From Nostoc sp. 'Lobaria pulmonaria (5183) cyanobiont' (GTDB lineage: Bacteria; Cyanobacteriota; Cyanobacteriia; Cyanobacteriales; Nostocaceae): a stretch of DNA of 64,000 nucleotides. This document shows, in pieces, positions 44,109 through 53,724 of the stretch. The stretch lies in NCBI RefSeq assembly GCF_002949795.1, contig NZ_CP026692.1:3580545-3644544 (forward strand), read 5' to 3'. Each line of letters begins with the position of its first letter. Position 1 is the stretch's first letter. A program made the position numbers and the translations under genes. The notes under the pieces were generated by a model, which had not been told where the DNA came from, did no database searches, and saw nothing but the letters and a program-made list of their open reading frames with translations.

Positions 44109-47100
44109 ATGAAAACATCTACCAATTTGCTAGCTCGCCTGGACTATTACTACCAGCAAATCAAAACGATAATTCTGACTCGGCAGAATCCGATTACTGG
44201 TTTACTACCTGCGAGTACAGCGATTACAGCCCACGGCGATTATACTGATGCCTGGGTGCGAGACAATGTTTACAGCATTTTGGCAGTTTGGGGTTTAGGA
44301 CTTGCATACCGCAAGATTGACGACGACAAAGGACGCACCTATGAATTAGAACACAGTGTCATTAAACTAATGCGCGGGTTGTTGTTTGCGATGATGCGAC
44401 AGGCTCATAAAGTAGAGACATTTAAACATACTCAGTCGCTACTAGATGGACTACACGCCAAATATAATACTGCGACTGGTGATATTGTTGTTGGTGATGA
44501 TGAATGGGGACATTTGCAACTTGATGCCACATCTATATTTTTGCTGATATTGGCGCAAATGACGGCAGCAGGATTACAAATAATTTATACGATTGATGAA
44601 GTGAATTTCGTCCAAAATTTGGTTTACTATATTGGACGAGCTTACCGCACACCAGATTACGGCATTTGGGAACGTGGGAATAAAATTAATCGTGGCAATG
44701 CGGAGTTAAATGCCAGTTCTGTAGGCATGGCAAAAGCTGCTTTAGAAGCTATCAATGGACTGGATTTGTTTGGTGTGCGTGGTAGTCAAGCATCGGTGAT
44801 TCATGTGCTACCAGATGAAATCGCCCGTGCCCGGATTACTTTAGAATCACTATTACCAAGAGAATCTGGTTCCAAAGAAATTGATGCAGCGCTGTTAAGT
44901 ATTATTAGTTATCCTGCCTTTGCGGTAGAAGATTTGGAGTTACGCGATCGCACCTTAAACGATATTATCAATAAACTCGCAGGTAAATACGGCTGCAAAC
45001 GCTTTCTGCGTGATGGACACCAAACCGTTTTAGAAGATCATCAGCGCTTGCACTACGAACCGTGGGAACTCAAGCAATTTGAGCATATTGAATGCGAATG
45101 GCCGTTATTTTTCACTTATTTAGTTCTAGATGGATTATTTCGTGGCGAACAAGAACAAGTTAAAAAATACCAAGAGCTTTTAGAATCATTACTCATAGAA
45201 CAAGATGGTTTGCGTTTATTGCCAGAACTTTATTATGTTACCGCAGAAAATATAGAAGCAGAAAAGTTATCACCCCAAACGCAACCACGTTTGCCTAATG
45301 AAAATATTCCTTTGGTGTGGGCGCAGAGTTTATATCTTCTCAGTCAAATGTTGAGTGAAGGTTTAATAGCAGTTGGTGATATTGACCCTTTGGGAAGACA
45401 TTTGTGTGTGGGCAAACAGCGTGAAGCATTGGTACAAATTGCCTTGTTAGCAGAAGATGAAGATTTACAAACGAAATTAGAAGTTCACGGAATTGAAGCG
45501 CAAACACCCACCCAAGTAGAACCGATTCAAGTGAGAAAAGCTGGAGAATTTTCCGCTATTTATACCCAAATTGGACGTAACAATAAACTTGGTTTAACTG
45601 GGCGGCCAGTGCGGCGGCTGCGGAGTTTAACAACATCTAGAATCTTTCGGATTAGCGGTGAAACAATTGTATTTTTGCCTTCATTCTCAGATTCTCAACA
45701 GTTTTACTTAACCCTTGACTACCATTTTTTGCTGGATCAAATTAGAGGCGAACTAGCTTACATTCAAAAATATTGGAGCGATTTAGGACGTCCTACTCTA
45801 ACTTTAATGTTGACGCACACCATGTTAGAAGCCGGTTCGGAAGCATTACTAGAACTGATGCAAGAACTGAAAGATGGTGTTTGTAACGGTGTGCGGGTGA
45901 AATTAGGGCGGCTAAATCAGCTAATGCTAACAGCAGGAATCCAAAGAATTGATTTTCTGCCAAATGCAGAATTCTCGCGATCGCCAGTCAAAAATGCTAG
46001 CCCACGTTGCTATTATCTAGCTTATCATCCTGATAAAAACTGGCGCTTAGGACATACCCAAGAATTTCAAATGGAGTATGAAACGAACTTGGGGTTATTA
46101 CTTTCTTATTTGCGCTCATCAGAGAATATCTACGAACAAATTGAGTTATTGCAAACTTTAACTCGCTTGCAGGGAATGAAATTTGATACAGGGTATGGCG
46201 GCCCAGGATATCCCGTTACCGTAGCCGATTTACTAGATGAAGTTTACACCAAAGCCGGAGATTTAGGCATTTGGGCAGTAGTGCGTCGGGCTGCGGGGTT
46301 ACGGCAAATGGTTGATATCAGCCTATCAGATGCAGTAACGAGTATTTTGGTGCGAGGTAAGCAAATTGCTGTAGGTAAAGCTTACAGTGAAGCGTCCTTG
46401 ATTACCGTACCCATGTCCCACGATGAAATTGCCGATAAAATTAATCATTTTTGTCGTGAGGATATACGCGATCGCGTCCTGACTCAAGAGATTTTAATCT
46501 ATCTTGGTATCTTAATTCGCTCAGAACCCGAATTATTCAAGGGACTACTAACCTTGAGAGTCGGCTATCTGATCCTGTTGATAACCAGCGAACTAGCGCA
46601 GGAATTACATGTCACTCAAGATGAAGCTTACGATCGCTTAATGCAACTGTCACCCTTTGAAGTTAAAATGCGCTTGCGTCAGGTATTAACTGGATATACT
46701 GGCATGAGTAACCTGTTACGCCAGCAAGAATCACTGCACGTCAAACAAAAAGAAAGTGATATTGCTTGGGTAGTGTTACCGGGAATCGCCGAAGGAATAG
46801 AAGTCCCGCCGAGCGGTTGGCGGCGGTTTCGTCAAGCCGAAGGTGCGACGGGGCGCGTACCAAAAGAGTTTTTTAAGCAAGTTTGGCTGTTAATGCAACA
46901 TTGCAAAGGTCTAGTAATTGGCGATAAATTAGAGCGCCGCAATCGTTTAGATAGTGAGATAATGCTGTCGGAAATGACAGCAGGGGAAAGAAATTTTGCT
47001 CTGTTGGTTGAGCATTTGCTGAATAAAATCGAAGCTTCAGAATACCGCCAAGTTAATATTGAAGCATTAATCGAATTAGGAGCGATCGCTGCCAATAATC

Positions 47101-47315
47101 CCAAGCTGCAAATCGAAGAATATATTGTGTTGGATGTATTAATTGGACACGCAGTGCGATTGGCGTGGTTAGAGAATCATAGTCAAAGTAGCGATCGCTA
47201 TGATGAGGATAAGGCGAGTGCATGGCGATCGTTTTACAATACCTCTCCTAGAGATTGCGCTAGTTATATTTTGAAGGCATTCAGGTTCTTGACGGAATTT
47301 GTGAAAGATTTTTAA
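44109..47315 (+). CDS. GH15/phosphorylase-kinase alpha-beta-like protein
   Basis: A 1068-aa protein from the ATG at 44109; the frame also opens at a TTG eight codons earlier. The N-terminal half (about 1-460) is a glycoside hydrolase 15 type (alpha/alpha)6 barrel: HGDYTDAWVRDNVYSILAVW, DDEWGHLQLDATSIFLL and LEDHQRLHYEPWELKQFEHI match the glucoamylase and phosphorylase kinase alpha/beta subunit superfamily. The C-terminal half resembles the regulatory part of phosphorylase kinase subunits. In cyanobacteria these proteins are widespread and of unproven function, perhaps in glycogen control. No signal peptide, so cytosolic. Confidence 0.9.
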   Translation: MKTSTNLLARLDYYYQQIKTIILTRQNPITGLLPASTAITAHGDYTDAWVRDNVYSILAVWGLGLAYRKIDDDKGRTYELEHSVIKLMRGLLFAMMRQAHKVETFKHTQSLLDGLHAKYNTATGDIVVGDDEWGHLQLDATSIFLLILAQMTAAGLQIIYTIDEVNFVQNLVYYIGRAYRTPDYGIWERGNKINRGNAELNASSVGMAKAALEAINGLDLFGVRGSQASVIHVLPDEIARARITLESLLPRESGSKEIDAALLSIISYPAFAVEDLELRDRTLNDIINKLAGKYGCKRFLRDGHQTVLEDHQRLHYEPWELKQFEHIECEWPLFFTYLVLDGLFRGEQEQVKKYQELLESLLIEQDGLRLLPELYYVTAENIEAEKLSPQTQPRLPNENIPLVWAQSLYLLSQMLSEGLIAVGDIDPLGRHLCVGKQREALVQIALLAEDEDLQTKLEVHGIEAQTPTQVEPIQVRKAGEFSAIYTQIGRNNKLGLTGRPVRRLRSLTTSRIFRISGETIVFLPSFSDSQQFYLTLDYHFLLDQIRGELAYIQKYWSDLGRPTLTLMLTHTMLEAGSEALLELMQELKDGVCNGVRVKLGRLNQLMLTAGIQRIDFLPNAEFSRSPVKNASPRCYYLAYHPDKNWRLGHTQEFQMEYETNLGLLLSYLRSSENIYEQIELLQTLTRLQGMKFDTGYGGPGYPVTVADLLDEVYTKAGDLGIWAVVRRAAGLRQMVDISLSDAVTSILVRGKQIAVGKAYSEASLITVPMSHDEIADKINHFCREDIRDRVLTQEILIYLGILIRSEPELFKGLLTLRVGYLILLITSELAQELHVTQDEAYDRLMQLSPFEVKMRLRQVLTGYTGMSNLLRQQESLHVKQKESDIAWVVLPGIAEGIEVPPSGWRRFRQAEGATGRVPKEFFKQVWLLMQHCKGLVIGDKLERRNRLDSEIMLSEMTAGERNFALLVEHLLNKIEASEYRQVNIEALIELGAIAANNPKLQIEEYIVLDVLIGHAVRLAWLENHSQSSDRYDEDKASAWRSFYNTSPRDCASYILKAFRFLTEFVKDF

Positions 47316-47800
47316 ACGCAAAGGGGCGCAGAGGTAAACGCAAAGGAACGCAGAGGATGAGAGAGAATGAGTTGAGTGGGATGATTATTGGGTGTGCGAT
47401 GAGGGTGCATACTGCTTTGGGTCCTGGTTTGTTGGAATCGGCTTATGAGGAGTGCTTGGATTATGAGTTGAAGAAAGCTGGATTGAATGTTGGTAAGCAA
47501 ATTCCATTGCCTTTAGTCTATCAAGATGTGCAATTGGAATGTGTTTATCGATTAGATTTGATTGTCGAAAACCAAGTAATTGTAGAGATTAAATCTGTAG
47601 AATCCTTCCACCCAATTCACTCCGTTCAACTCCTAACCTACCTCAAACTCGCAAACTGCAAACTAGGTCTTCTCCTCAACTTTAACGTCCTCCACCTCAA
47701 AGAAGGTATTAAACGGGTAGCCAACAACCTCTAACTCCTCCTCTCACTCTCTATCATCCTCTGCGAACCTCTGCGCTTCCCTTTGCGCCCCTTTGCGTTG
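47314..47800. mobile_element. GxxExxY gene flanked by long inverted repeats
   Basis: Left 47314-47356 and right 47758-47800 are imperfect inverted repeats of at least 43 bp; AACGCAAAGGGGCGCA is identical in both, and similarity continues inward through GCAGAGGATGA. The only content is one nuclease-like ORF, whose first codons lie in the repeat. The left repeat touches the stop codon of the upstream gene. Confidence 0.6.
47357..47734 (+). CDS. GxxExxY family protein (PD-(D/E)XK nuclease-like)
   Basis: A 125-aa protein. The family signature is seen as GPGLLESAYEECLDYEL (about 21-37), followed by the PD-(D/E)XK-like core: YRLDLIVENQVIVEIKSVES, with Asp and Glu-x-Lys in the usual order, and QLLTYLKLANCKLGLLLNF. 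The fold suggests DNA or RNA cleavage or binding, but the role is unproven. Its own start codon lies at the end of the left inverted repeat. Neighbours are unrelated, so the gene most likely arrived with its flanking repeats. Confidence 0.93.
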   Translation: MRENELSGMIIGCAMRVHTALGPGLLESAYEECLDYELKKAGLNVGKQIPLPLVYQDVQLECVYRLDLIVENQVIVEIKSVESFHPIHSVQLLTYLKLANCKLGLLLNFNVLHLKEGIKRVANNL

Positions 47801-47849
47801 AAAAAAATATCCCCCACCTCAGATTCCAAAAGCAGGGGTTTTATTAAAA

Positions 47850-48164
47850 CTACTTAACAGAAACAGCATCAACATCAATAGTGCTTGCAGTCGAAGTAGA
47901 ACCCTCTGGAGTATTAGGTACTTCAGTACCCACCTCACCCTTACGAGTTTTCCAGCCTTCAATTACTAGCCCAGATACCTCACTAACTAGCAGAGTCAAG
48001 AGGAAAACATCATCAATCTGTCCCACAACGGGTATAAAATCTGGGAGAACATCAAATGGGCTGACCAAATAGACCAACGTTCCTAAAATTACCCACCAAC
48101 GGTATTTTGGGTTACGAAGTACACTGCGATACCAGGTGTAAAGTGCTTGGATTGAAAATTTCAT
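47850..48164 (-). CDS. YkvA/DUF1232 small membrane protein
   Basis: A 104-aa protein with the DUF1232 core YLVSPFDVLPDFIPVVGQIDD (about 32-52), flanked by two hydrophobic helices (about 22-37 and 53-67), then a polar, Thr/Ser-rich tail. Members are inner-membrane proteins of unknown role. The ATG follows GGAGG in TGGAGGTTCAAAATATG, a clear ribosome site. It is transcribed alone. Confidence 0.93.
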   Translation of the reverse strand: MKFSIQALYTWYRSVLRNPKYRWWVILGTLVYLVSPFDVLPDFIPVVGQIDDVFLLTLLVSEVSGLVIEGWKTRKGEVGTEVPNTPEGSTSTASTIDVDAVSVK

Positions 48165-48495
48165 ATTTTGAACCTCCAGTTATCTTTTATTTTGACAAAT
48201 TATGCTAAAAACTCACGGTGCGAATAACCGTCCTAGTTAGTTAGGAAGACGCTACTAGTAATTTGTCAACAAAGATAAATAAGTAGGTAGCGGGTTTATC
48301 CTAAACAGACATGAGTCCAATATAGACTGAACAAGAACAACCCCTTTCCTACTAGCGTTGGTGAGTAAGATTCAAAGCCTTTCTCCTTTTTTACCCAATT
48401 TTCGAGTGCAAGGCTGATTAATCGCTTGGTGCTGATATCTGCTGCTCTACCCATAAGAGATATACCTATGTACTGATTGTACTTTGCTAGAGATT
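48165..48495. other. Spacer without recognised features
   Basis: About 330 bp between the DUF1232 gene start and the end of the second kinase gene. No coding frame or strong hairpin seen. Confidence 0.4.
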
Positions 48496-50214
48496 TTATA
48501 AATTACTCGGTATAGTCTTGAACTTCTGTGCAGACCCCAAAGAATAATCTTCTAATTTAAAATCAGCAAAAGGCTTCTTTTCTAATCTATTCCGTAGCGC
48601 CTCGTCAAGAATAACACCTGATGATTCTCTTTTAACACCAATAATTATTACACTTGTCTGATATGTCGTTAAATCCTTTGCTTGACAATCACTCCGTTGA
48701 AATTGACCCAAATTCAATAAGCGATAACTTTTGACACTTGGTGTATTAATAAATAAATTTTTGACCAAAATTTGTATTTGTTTAGAACGTTCTAAAGCCA
48801 CACGTTCTTGAACTAATCTATCACCTTTACAAGAAGCTGTGCCAACAGAGATAATCTCATTGGGAGCTTCTATTATCTTCTCTATACCTTCTTGTTCTAA
48901 GTTCAACTTCAAAAGGTCAATACTAATAATCTCATCATTGTATTTAATTTGAAAGTTGCTACCTAAAAGCCATTTATATTTCAGTGATAAAACGGCTATA
49001 TTAAACTCAGCTATCCTTCCCTGGCTATCCCTACCTTCTTGATAAGAAAAATAATCGATATTACCTTTTTTTTCTGGATATTGTCTGTAATCAGATGTTT
49101 CAAAAACATCTGATTTCCGCGTGGCTAAAGCCACTATACTAAGTAATCCTAATATTACTAATAGAACTGCAAAAAATCCTAATATAGGCACTTTTTCCGG
49201 CTGCTTATTTGGATGTAATGAGTTGTTATTAATATCTCCAGTTAAATGTTCAACGTTAGAAGATTCTATGATATTACTATTTGTCGGAGTCGTGTCTGTT
49301 AATTGAGTTTCGATTTCTTCTAGGGAATGCAAAATTTCTTGAGTACTGGCAGGACGTTTTTCTATTTCCGATGCTGTTAGCCAATCAATTAAATTCAATA
49401 GTAAGGGTGAAATATGGGTAGCATGATTTTGCCAGTGCAACAAATTTTGCTGGACATCATACATCTCTAAAGGATGATATCCTGTCAGCAAAAATACAAA
49501 AGTGCGTCCCAAAGCAAAGAAATCTGATTGCGGTACTGCTTGACCATTCATTTGTTCTGGGGCGCTGTAGCCAGATGACATAAGTGCTGGCATCTTGTCG
49601 CCGTTGCTTAGTTGGTCTTGGTAGATTTTATTAATTTCACTGGCGGTGCCATAATCAATCAGTACTAGATTCCCCCAATCCTGCTCAAGGGGGGATCTAA
49701 TCATGATGTTAGATGGCTTAATATCTCGATGTAGGTACTGTTTGCTATGTACTACATCTAAAATTTCTATCAACTGTCTTAACCAGTTTATGGCTTGTTC
49801 TTGGGATATAGGGCTATTTTGCTGCTGTAGCCATTGTTCTAAGTTATAGCCATCGATTTTTTCCATTGCAATGCAATGCAACACTAAACCATTTCGAGTT
49901 TGATACTGGAAGTAACTATCTTCTTTGGGAATTCCGGGATGCTTGAATTGTCCCAACACGGTTACTTCTTGCTGAAATAGTTCTACTGCTTTGGCGTCGC
50001 CTGATAAATCTTCTTTGAGTATCTTGAGAATTTTGGGGGTATCTTGCTCGTATGCCTCATAAACTTTACTAAAACCTGTTTTGTCACTCATCAGGCACGT
50101 CACCCGATAACGCCCTAGTAATTCTAGATGGGAACCACAACTTTGACAAAAGCGGTTTTGATGATTATTCGGGTGATTTGGTTTAGGGCAAACAGGGTTG
50201 ATACAAAGGCTCAT
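48496..50214 (-). CDS. Ser/Thr protein kinase with zinc ribbon and membrane span
   Basis: A 572-aa protein. It starts with a zinc-ribbon-like Cys set (Cys4, Cys9, Cys23, Cys26; CQSCGSHLELLGRY), typical of one cyanobacterial kinase group. The kinase domain spans about 35-300: KILKIL with the catalytic Lys, HRDIKPSN, LIDYGTAS in place of DFG, and SSGYSAPEQ. One membrane span follows (about 343-365; FFAVLLVILGLLSIVAL). The extracytoplasmic part (about 375-572) includes SVGTASCKGDRLVQERVALE, loosely like an OmpA-type segment, and two Cys that may bond. The kinase should be active. The ligand is unknown. Confidence 0.93.
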   Translation of the reverse strand: MSLCINPVCPKPNHPNNHQNRFCQSCGSHLELLGRYRVTCLMSDKTGFSKVYEAYEQDTPKILKILKEDLSGDAKAVELFQQEVTVLGQFKHPGIPKEDSYFQYQTRNGLVLHCIAMEKIDGYNLEQWLQQQNSPISQEQAINWLRQLIEILDVVHSKQYLHRDIKPSNIMIRSPLEQDWGNLVLIDYGTASEINKIYQDQLSNGDKMPALMSSGYSAPEQMNGQAVPQSDFFALGRTFVFLLTGYHPLEMYDVQQNLLHWQNHATHISPLLLNLIDWLTASEIEKRPASTQEILHSLEEIETQLTDTTPTNSNIIESSNVEHLTGDINNNSLHPNKQPEKVPILGFFAVLLVILGLLSIVALATRKSDVFETSDYRQYPEKKGNIDYFSYQEGRDSQGRIAEFNIAVLSLKYKWLLGSNFQIKYNDEIISIDLLKLNLEQEGIEKIIEAPNEIISVGTASCKGDRLVQERVALERSKQIQILVKNLFINTPSVKSYRLLNLGQFQRSDCQAKDLTTYQTSVIIIGVKRESSGVILDEALRNRLEKKPFADFKLEDYSLGSAQKFKTIPSNL

Positions 50215-50216
50215 GA

Positions 50217-50400
50217 CAGGAGAGTAGGGAGTAGGGAGTGGGGGAGATCAGGGAGTGGAAAAGCAAAGGAGTAGGGCAGCAGGGGAGCAGAGGAGAAGTT
50301 GCAGTAAGTTTTTCCCCTCTGCCCCTCTGCCCGTTTGCACCTCTGCCTCTTATGCCCAATGCCCAATCCCCCATGCCCAATGCCCAATGCCCAATCCCCC
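50217..50400. repeat. Heptamer repeat spacer
   Basis: GGGAGTA units on the left and CCCAATG/CCCCCAT units on the right (GCCCAATGCCCAATGCCCAA). It gives open frames in several directions, which are artefacts of repeats. Confidence 0.85.
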
Positions 50401-50466
50401 TAGACATCGCTCCTATTAATTCTTCTGATGCTGTATGATAATCCCGTCCAATAATCATGAGATTTT

Positions 50467-51306
50467 TTATTTGTGTTCAGCCAAGAAAGCTGCCACAGTT
50501 TGGTTAAATGCCTCTGGTTGTGTCAAAAACGGCCAATGATTGCCGGGAACTTGGCAGATACGTAAGTTTTGAAGATAAGTTTTGTAAGGTTGAATTTGCC
50601 AATTTTGGTGGTTCAGTCCTTGTTGTGGTTGGACGAATAGGGCAGGGGTGTCAAGGGTAATTGTAAAACCAGGCACTTGCATTACTGCCTCAAAAATTCC
50701 GTCGCGGGCGGCTATGGTAAATTTGCTGCCCCAACTCCCATCGGGTTTTTGTTCTATTCCTGCTTGGAAAACTTGCTCTTGTAAGGGAGTCCATCCTTGA
50801 TATTGCTTTAATTGCCGTGCTTGTTGTTCGGCTTCTTCCTGACTGGCAAAGGGGCCCATGCTTTTAAGAAAAGGCAAGAAGCGATATAACATTGGGAAAG
50901 TTACCCTGAGAAGACTAGGCATTTTCCAGATGAAAATTGGATCGACCAGGATTATACTCCGTAAACGCTTTGGGTTTTGTCTTGCCCAGATAGCGGCTAA
51001 TTTTCCTGTCCACGAGTGACTTACAATATGGGCAAAAGTCCATCCAAGACTATCCATGAGTGCTTCAAGGTCTGCGATCGCACTCTCAAAGCTATAATCT
51101 ATCTCTGGTTTACTACTTTGGCCATGTCCACGCATATCTGGCGCAACTATGTGGTATTCCGCCGCCAAGTAATCTCCTAAACTAGACCACACCAGAGCAT
51201 GATCGCCTAAGCCATGTAACAGCAGTAAAGGTTCTTGACCTTGATTCCATTCTAAATAAGAAAGTTGGATATCAGGCTTTGATAAAGTTTGACGTACAGG
51301 CATCAT
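50467..51306 (-). CDS. Alpha/beta hydrolase
   Basis: From the ATG at 51306 the protein is about 279 aa; the frame continues upstream only through repeat DNA. It has the fold's marks: LLLHGLGDHALVWSSLGDYL (oxyanion His-Gly), APDMRGHGQSSKPE, and the nucleophile elbow HIVSHSWTGKLAA, where SHSWTG replaces the usual GxSxGG. The C-terminal PGNHWPFLTQPEAF carries the catalytic His. Likely an esterase or similar; the substrate is not predictable. It is divergent from the SagB-type gene and may share its promoter region. Confidence 0.9.
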   Translation of the reverse strand: MMPVRQTLSKPDIQLSYLEWNQGQEPLLLLHGLGDHALVWSSLGDYLAAEYHIVAPDMRGHGQSSKPEIDYSFESAIADLEALMDSLGWTFAHIVSHSWTGKLAAIWARQNPKRLRSIILVDPIFIWKMPSLLRVTFPMLYRFLPFLKSMGPFASQEEAEQQARQLKQYQGWTPLQEQVFQAGIEQKPDGSWGSKFTIAARDGIFEAVMQVPGFTITLDTPALFVQPQQGLNHQNWQIQPYKTYLQNLRICQVPGNHWPFLTQPEAFNQTVAAFLAEHK

Positions 51307-51349
51307 TGCACATCCAGGCTTAGATAGTTTTGCGTTTATATGGTATTGC

Positions 51350-51422
51350 AGAAGGAGATGGGGAGCAGAGGAGCAGGGGGACAAGGAGAATAACCATACC
51401 CAATGCCCAATCCCCAATTCAA
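51350..51422. repeat. Heptamer repeats between divergent genes
   Basis: GGGGAGCAGAGGAGCAGGGG followed by CCCAATGCCCAATCCCCAAT units. It covers the 5' side of the hydrolase gene and gives a false N-terminal extension to its frame. Confidence 0.8.
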
Positions 51423-51535
51423 TTGTTACCATTTACCATTTTATGACTCTGAGGATTGTACCAATTGACACGAAATAATGAGGCTAATGAATGCCAAGAT
51501 CAAGAAAAGGATGCCCCAAGGATATTAAAAGTACT

Positions 51536-53068
51536 ATGCCAGAATTACACCAATCAATTGCCCAGCATTATCACGAACGGACTAAATACAATCCTGAGAC
51601 TCTCGCTTCCAAAAGTCAGCGATTAGACTGGACTAAACAGCCAGTGCCCTTCAAAGAGTACAAAATTGGCTCTACTTTTGATCTCAAACCCTATATCCAA
51701 GAAAAAACAGAGACTTATGCGAATAACCCAGATGCTCAATGGTGGCAAAGACTTTCACGGCTATTGTTTCGCAGTTATGGATTGACGGCGAAAATGCCTT
51801 CTATGGGTAGTGCAGTGTATTTACGCGCTGCTCCCAGTGCAGGCGGACTATACCCTGCTGAGGTGTATGTGGTTTCCCGTGGTACGTCGTTATTGCCGCC
51901 TGGTCTATATAACTACCAGTGTCGAACTCATTCTCTCATGCATTATTGGGAAAGTGATGTTTGGCAAACTCTCCAAGCAGCTTGTTTCTGGCATCCTTCT
52001 TTAGAAAATACCCAATTAGCAATTATTGTGACTGCGGTATTCTATCGTTCTGCGTGGCGCTATGAAGATCGGGCTTACCGTCGGATTTTTCTGGATACGG
52101 GACATCTGTTGGGTAATATCGAGTTAGCTAGTGCGGTTACTGATTATCGCCCCCATTTAATCGGCGGCTTTGTCGATGAATCGGTCAACGATCTGCTTTA
52201 TGTCGATCCGCAACAAGAAGGTGCGATCGCTGTCTTACCTCTGGCAGACTTGTTAGATGTTAATCAAAATTTACCATTGGGATGTACTGCTTTACCTTCG
52301 GCTACCGAAACTAGTTATCCTCAAATCCCCGATGGCGAGCTACTAACATATTTCCATCGACACACCCAGATCCAATCAGGTGTAACTGGTAATCTTAATC
52401 TACCAACTATTAAACAAGAAAAATCTTTAGAGGATAAATACAATTTTCCTTTCTGTTTAAAAATTCCCACCACCACTGCACCGATAAACTGGGGACAAAA
52501 ACTATCAGAACTGGAAAGCACTATGTATAAGCGACGCTCTACCCGCGCTTACAATGGTGATGATTTAAGCTTCGATGAATTGAAAAGTTTACTCGATTTC
52601 ACTTACCAGCCGCAAAATTACATCGACCAAAGTTTAGATATTTCTCCAGACTACTTTGATTTGAATTTAATCGAAACGTTCATTGCTGTTTGCGGAGTCA
52701 AAGGATTGGAAGCGGGTTGTTACTATTACGCACCCAAAGCCCAAGAATTACGTCAAATTCGCTTTAAAAACTTTCGGCGAGAGTTACATTTTCTCTGTTT
52801 AGGACAAGAATTAGGGCGGGATGCAGCAGCGGTATTATTTCATACAGCCGATTTGAAAGCTGCGATCGCACAATATGGCGATCGCGTTTACCGTTACTTG
52901 CACATGGATGCCGGTCATTTGGGACAACGCCTCAATTTAGCTGCAATACACCTGAATGTAGGCGTCAGTGGTATCGGTGGATTCTTTGACGATCAAGTAA
53001 ATGAAGTTTTGGGTATTCCTGCTGATGAAGCTGCTTTATATATCACTACATTGGGACGCCCAAGATAA
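51536..53068 (+). CDS. SagB/ThcOx-family dehydrogenase with two nitroreductase-like domains
   Basis: From the ATG at 51536 (MPELHQSIAQHYHERTKYNP) the product is 510 aa. AAGGA lies upstream; an earlier ATG in the frame has no good ribosome site. It holds two nitroreductase-like FMN domains: the first about 70-250 (AAPSAGGLYPAEVYVV, DTGHLLGNIELAS) and the second about 310-510 (RRSTRAYNGDDLSFDELKSL, MDAGHLGQRLNLAAI). SagB-type enzymes oxidise azolines to azoles in thiazole/oxazole-modified peptides, but stand-alone cyanobacterial members are common and no YcaO or precursor peptide gene is near. So the role is open. Confidence 0.92.
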   Translation: MPELHQSIAQHYHERTKYNPETLASKSQRLDWTKQPVPFKEYKIGSTFDLKPYIQEKTETYANNPDAQWWQRLSRLLFRSYGLTAKMPSMGSAVYLRAAPSAGGLYPAEVYVVSRGTSLLPPGLYNYQCRTHSLMHYWESDVWQTLQAACFWHPSLENTQLAIIVTAVFYRSAWRYEDRAYRRIFLDTGHLLGNIELASAVTDYRPHLIGGFVDESVNDLLYVDPQQEGAIAVLPLADLLDVNQNLPLGCTALPSATETSYPQIPDGELLTYFHRHTQIQSGVTGNLNLPTIKQEKSLEDKYNFPFCLKIPTTTAPINWGQKLSELESTMYKRRSTRAYNGDDLSFDELKSLLDFTYQPQNYIDQSLDISPDYFDLNLIETFIAVCGVKGLEAGCYYYAPKAQELRQIRFKNFRRELHFLCLGQELGRDAAAVLFHTADLKAAIAQYGDRVYRYLHMDAGHLGQRLNLAAIHLNVGVSGIGGFFDDQVNEVLGIPADEAALYITTLGRPR

Positions 53069-53724
53069 AAATAATCCCAGAGGTGCAAAGAATCCAGAGA
53101 GTTTCTTTCTATGTTTTTTACGTCTCTGTGCAAGCTTACGGGGCTACAAAAAGGGCTAGGATGGAGATAAAATAAGCCTCATCGCCCTTTCTTCCTTGTT
53201 GGTAGTACTTGTGCTTGTTAGGACTTAGTATCAATTAATTCGGCAACTAACTCGTAGTCATCTTCCATGAAATTGACCCAATTAGATCCATATAATCCAA
53301 TATAAAAACTGCTATGACGGCGAATAGTCCGTCTAGATTCTTTAATTCGACCGACATATTTTTGGATACCTATACATTTAATTTATGGTTGGGGTCTAAA
53401 TACCCATCCATGACCTAATTGAGAATTGCGAATTGCGAATGGGGATTTTGGTAAATCCGGGTAATTTACGTTTTTGTCAGTTTTTCCTGAATGAATGTCC
53501 TGTTTTGCATCTCGACTAGCTGTAGATGTGATTAGAAACGGATTATTAGGGAGAATTCTTTGAGCATCGAAAACGACGGTCGCGGCAGTGGCAGGTAGTG
53601 TTATGGCTTTTGTATTAGTTATAGATAGCGTCGGCGCAGCCCAACCTAGTCATCGCTATAGACTGGTAAAGCTCCGATATTAAGCTGGTGTTATGTTGAA
53701 TGGGGCAAGAGTGATTAAAAAGGG
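53069..53724. other. Spacer of about 650 bp with a decayed small gene
   Basis: It contains the remnant listed separately, AATTGCGAATTGCGAAT short repeats near 53421-53441, and a TATAGATAGCG ... CGCTATAGAC loose palindrome near 53619-53664. Nothing else is recognised. Confidence 0.5.
53218..53421 (-). pseudogene. Remnant of a small gene with an in-frame stop
   Basis: The minus strand reads QLGHGWVFRPQP, a stop, then GIQKYVGRIKESRRTIRR and YIGLYGSNWVNFMEDDYELV, ending with a stop at 53218. The composition is clearly protein-like, but no ATG, GTG or TTG start is in place. I do not know the family. It could be the C-terminus of a longer gene, split by a stop codon. Confidence 0.45.

Noticed and set aside
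47357..47734. CRISPR-Cas or restriction role for the GxxExxY gene
   Set aside because: No CRISPR array, cas gene or methylase was seen anywhere in the window.
50183..50458. Open frames in the heptamer repeats between the kinase and hydrolase genes
   Set aside because: Low-complexity repeat translation on both strands, no conserved protein pattern.
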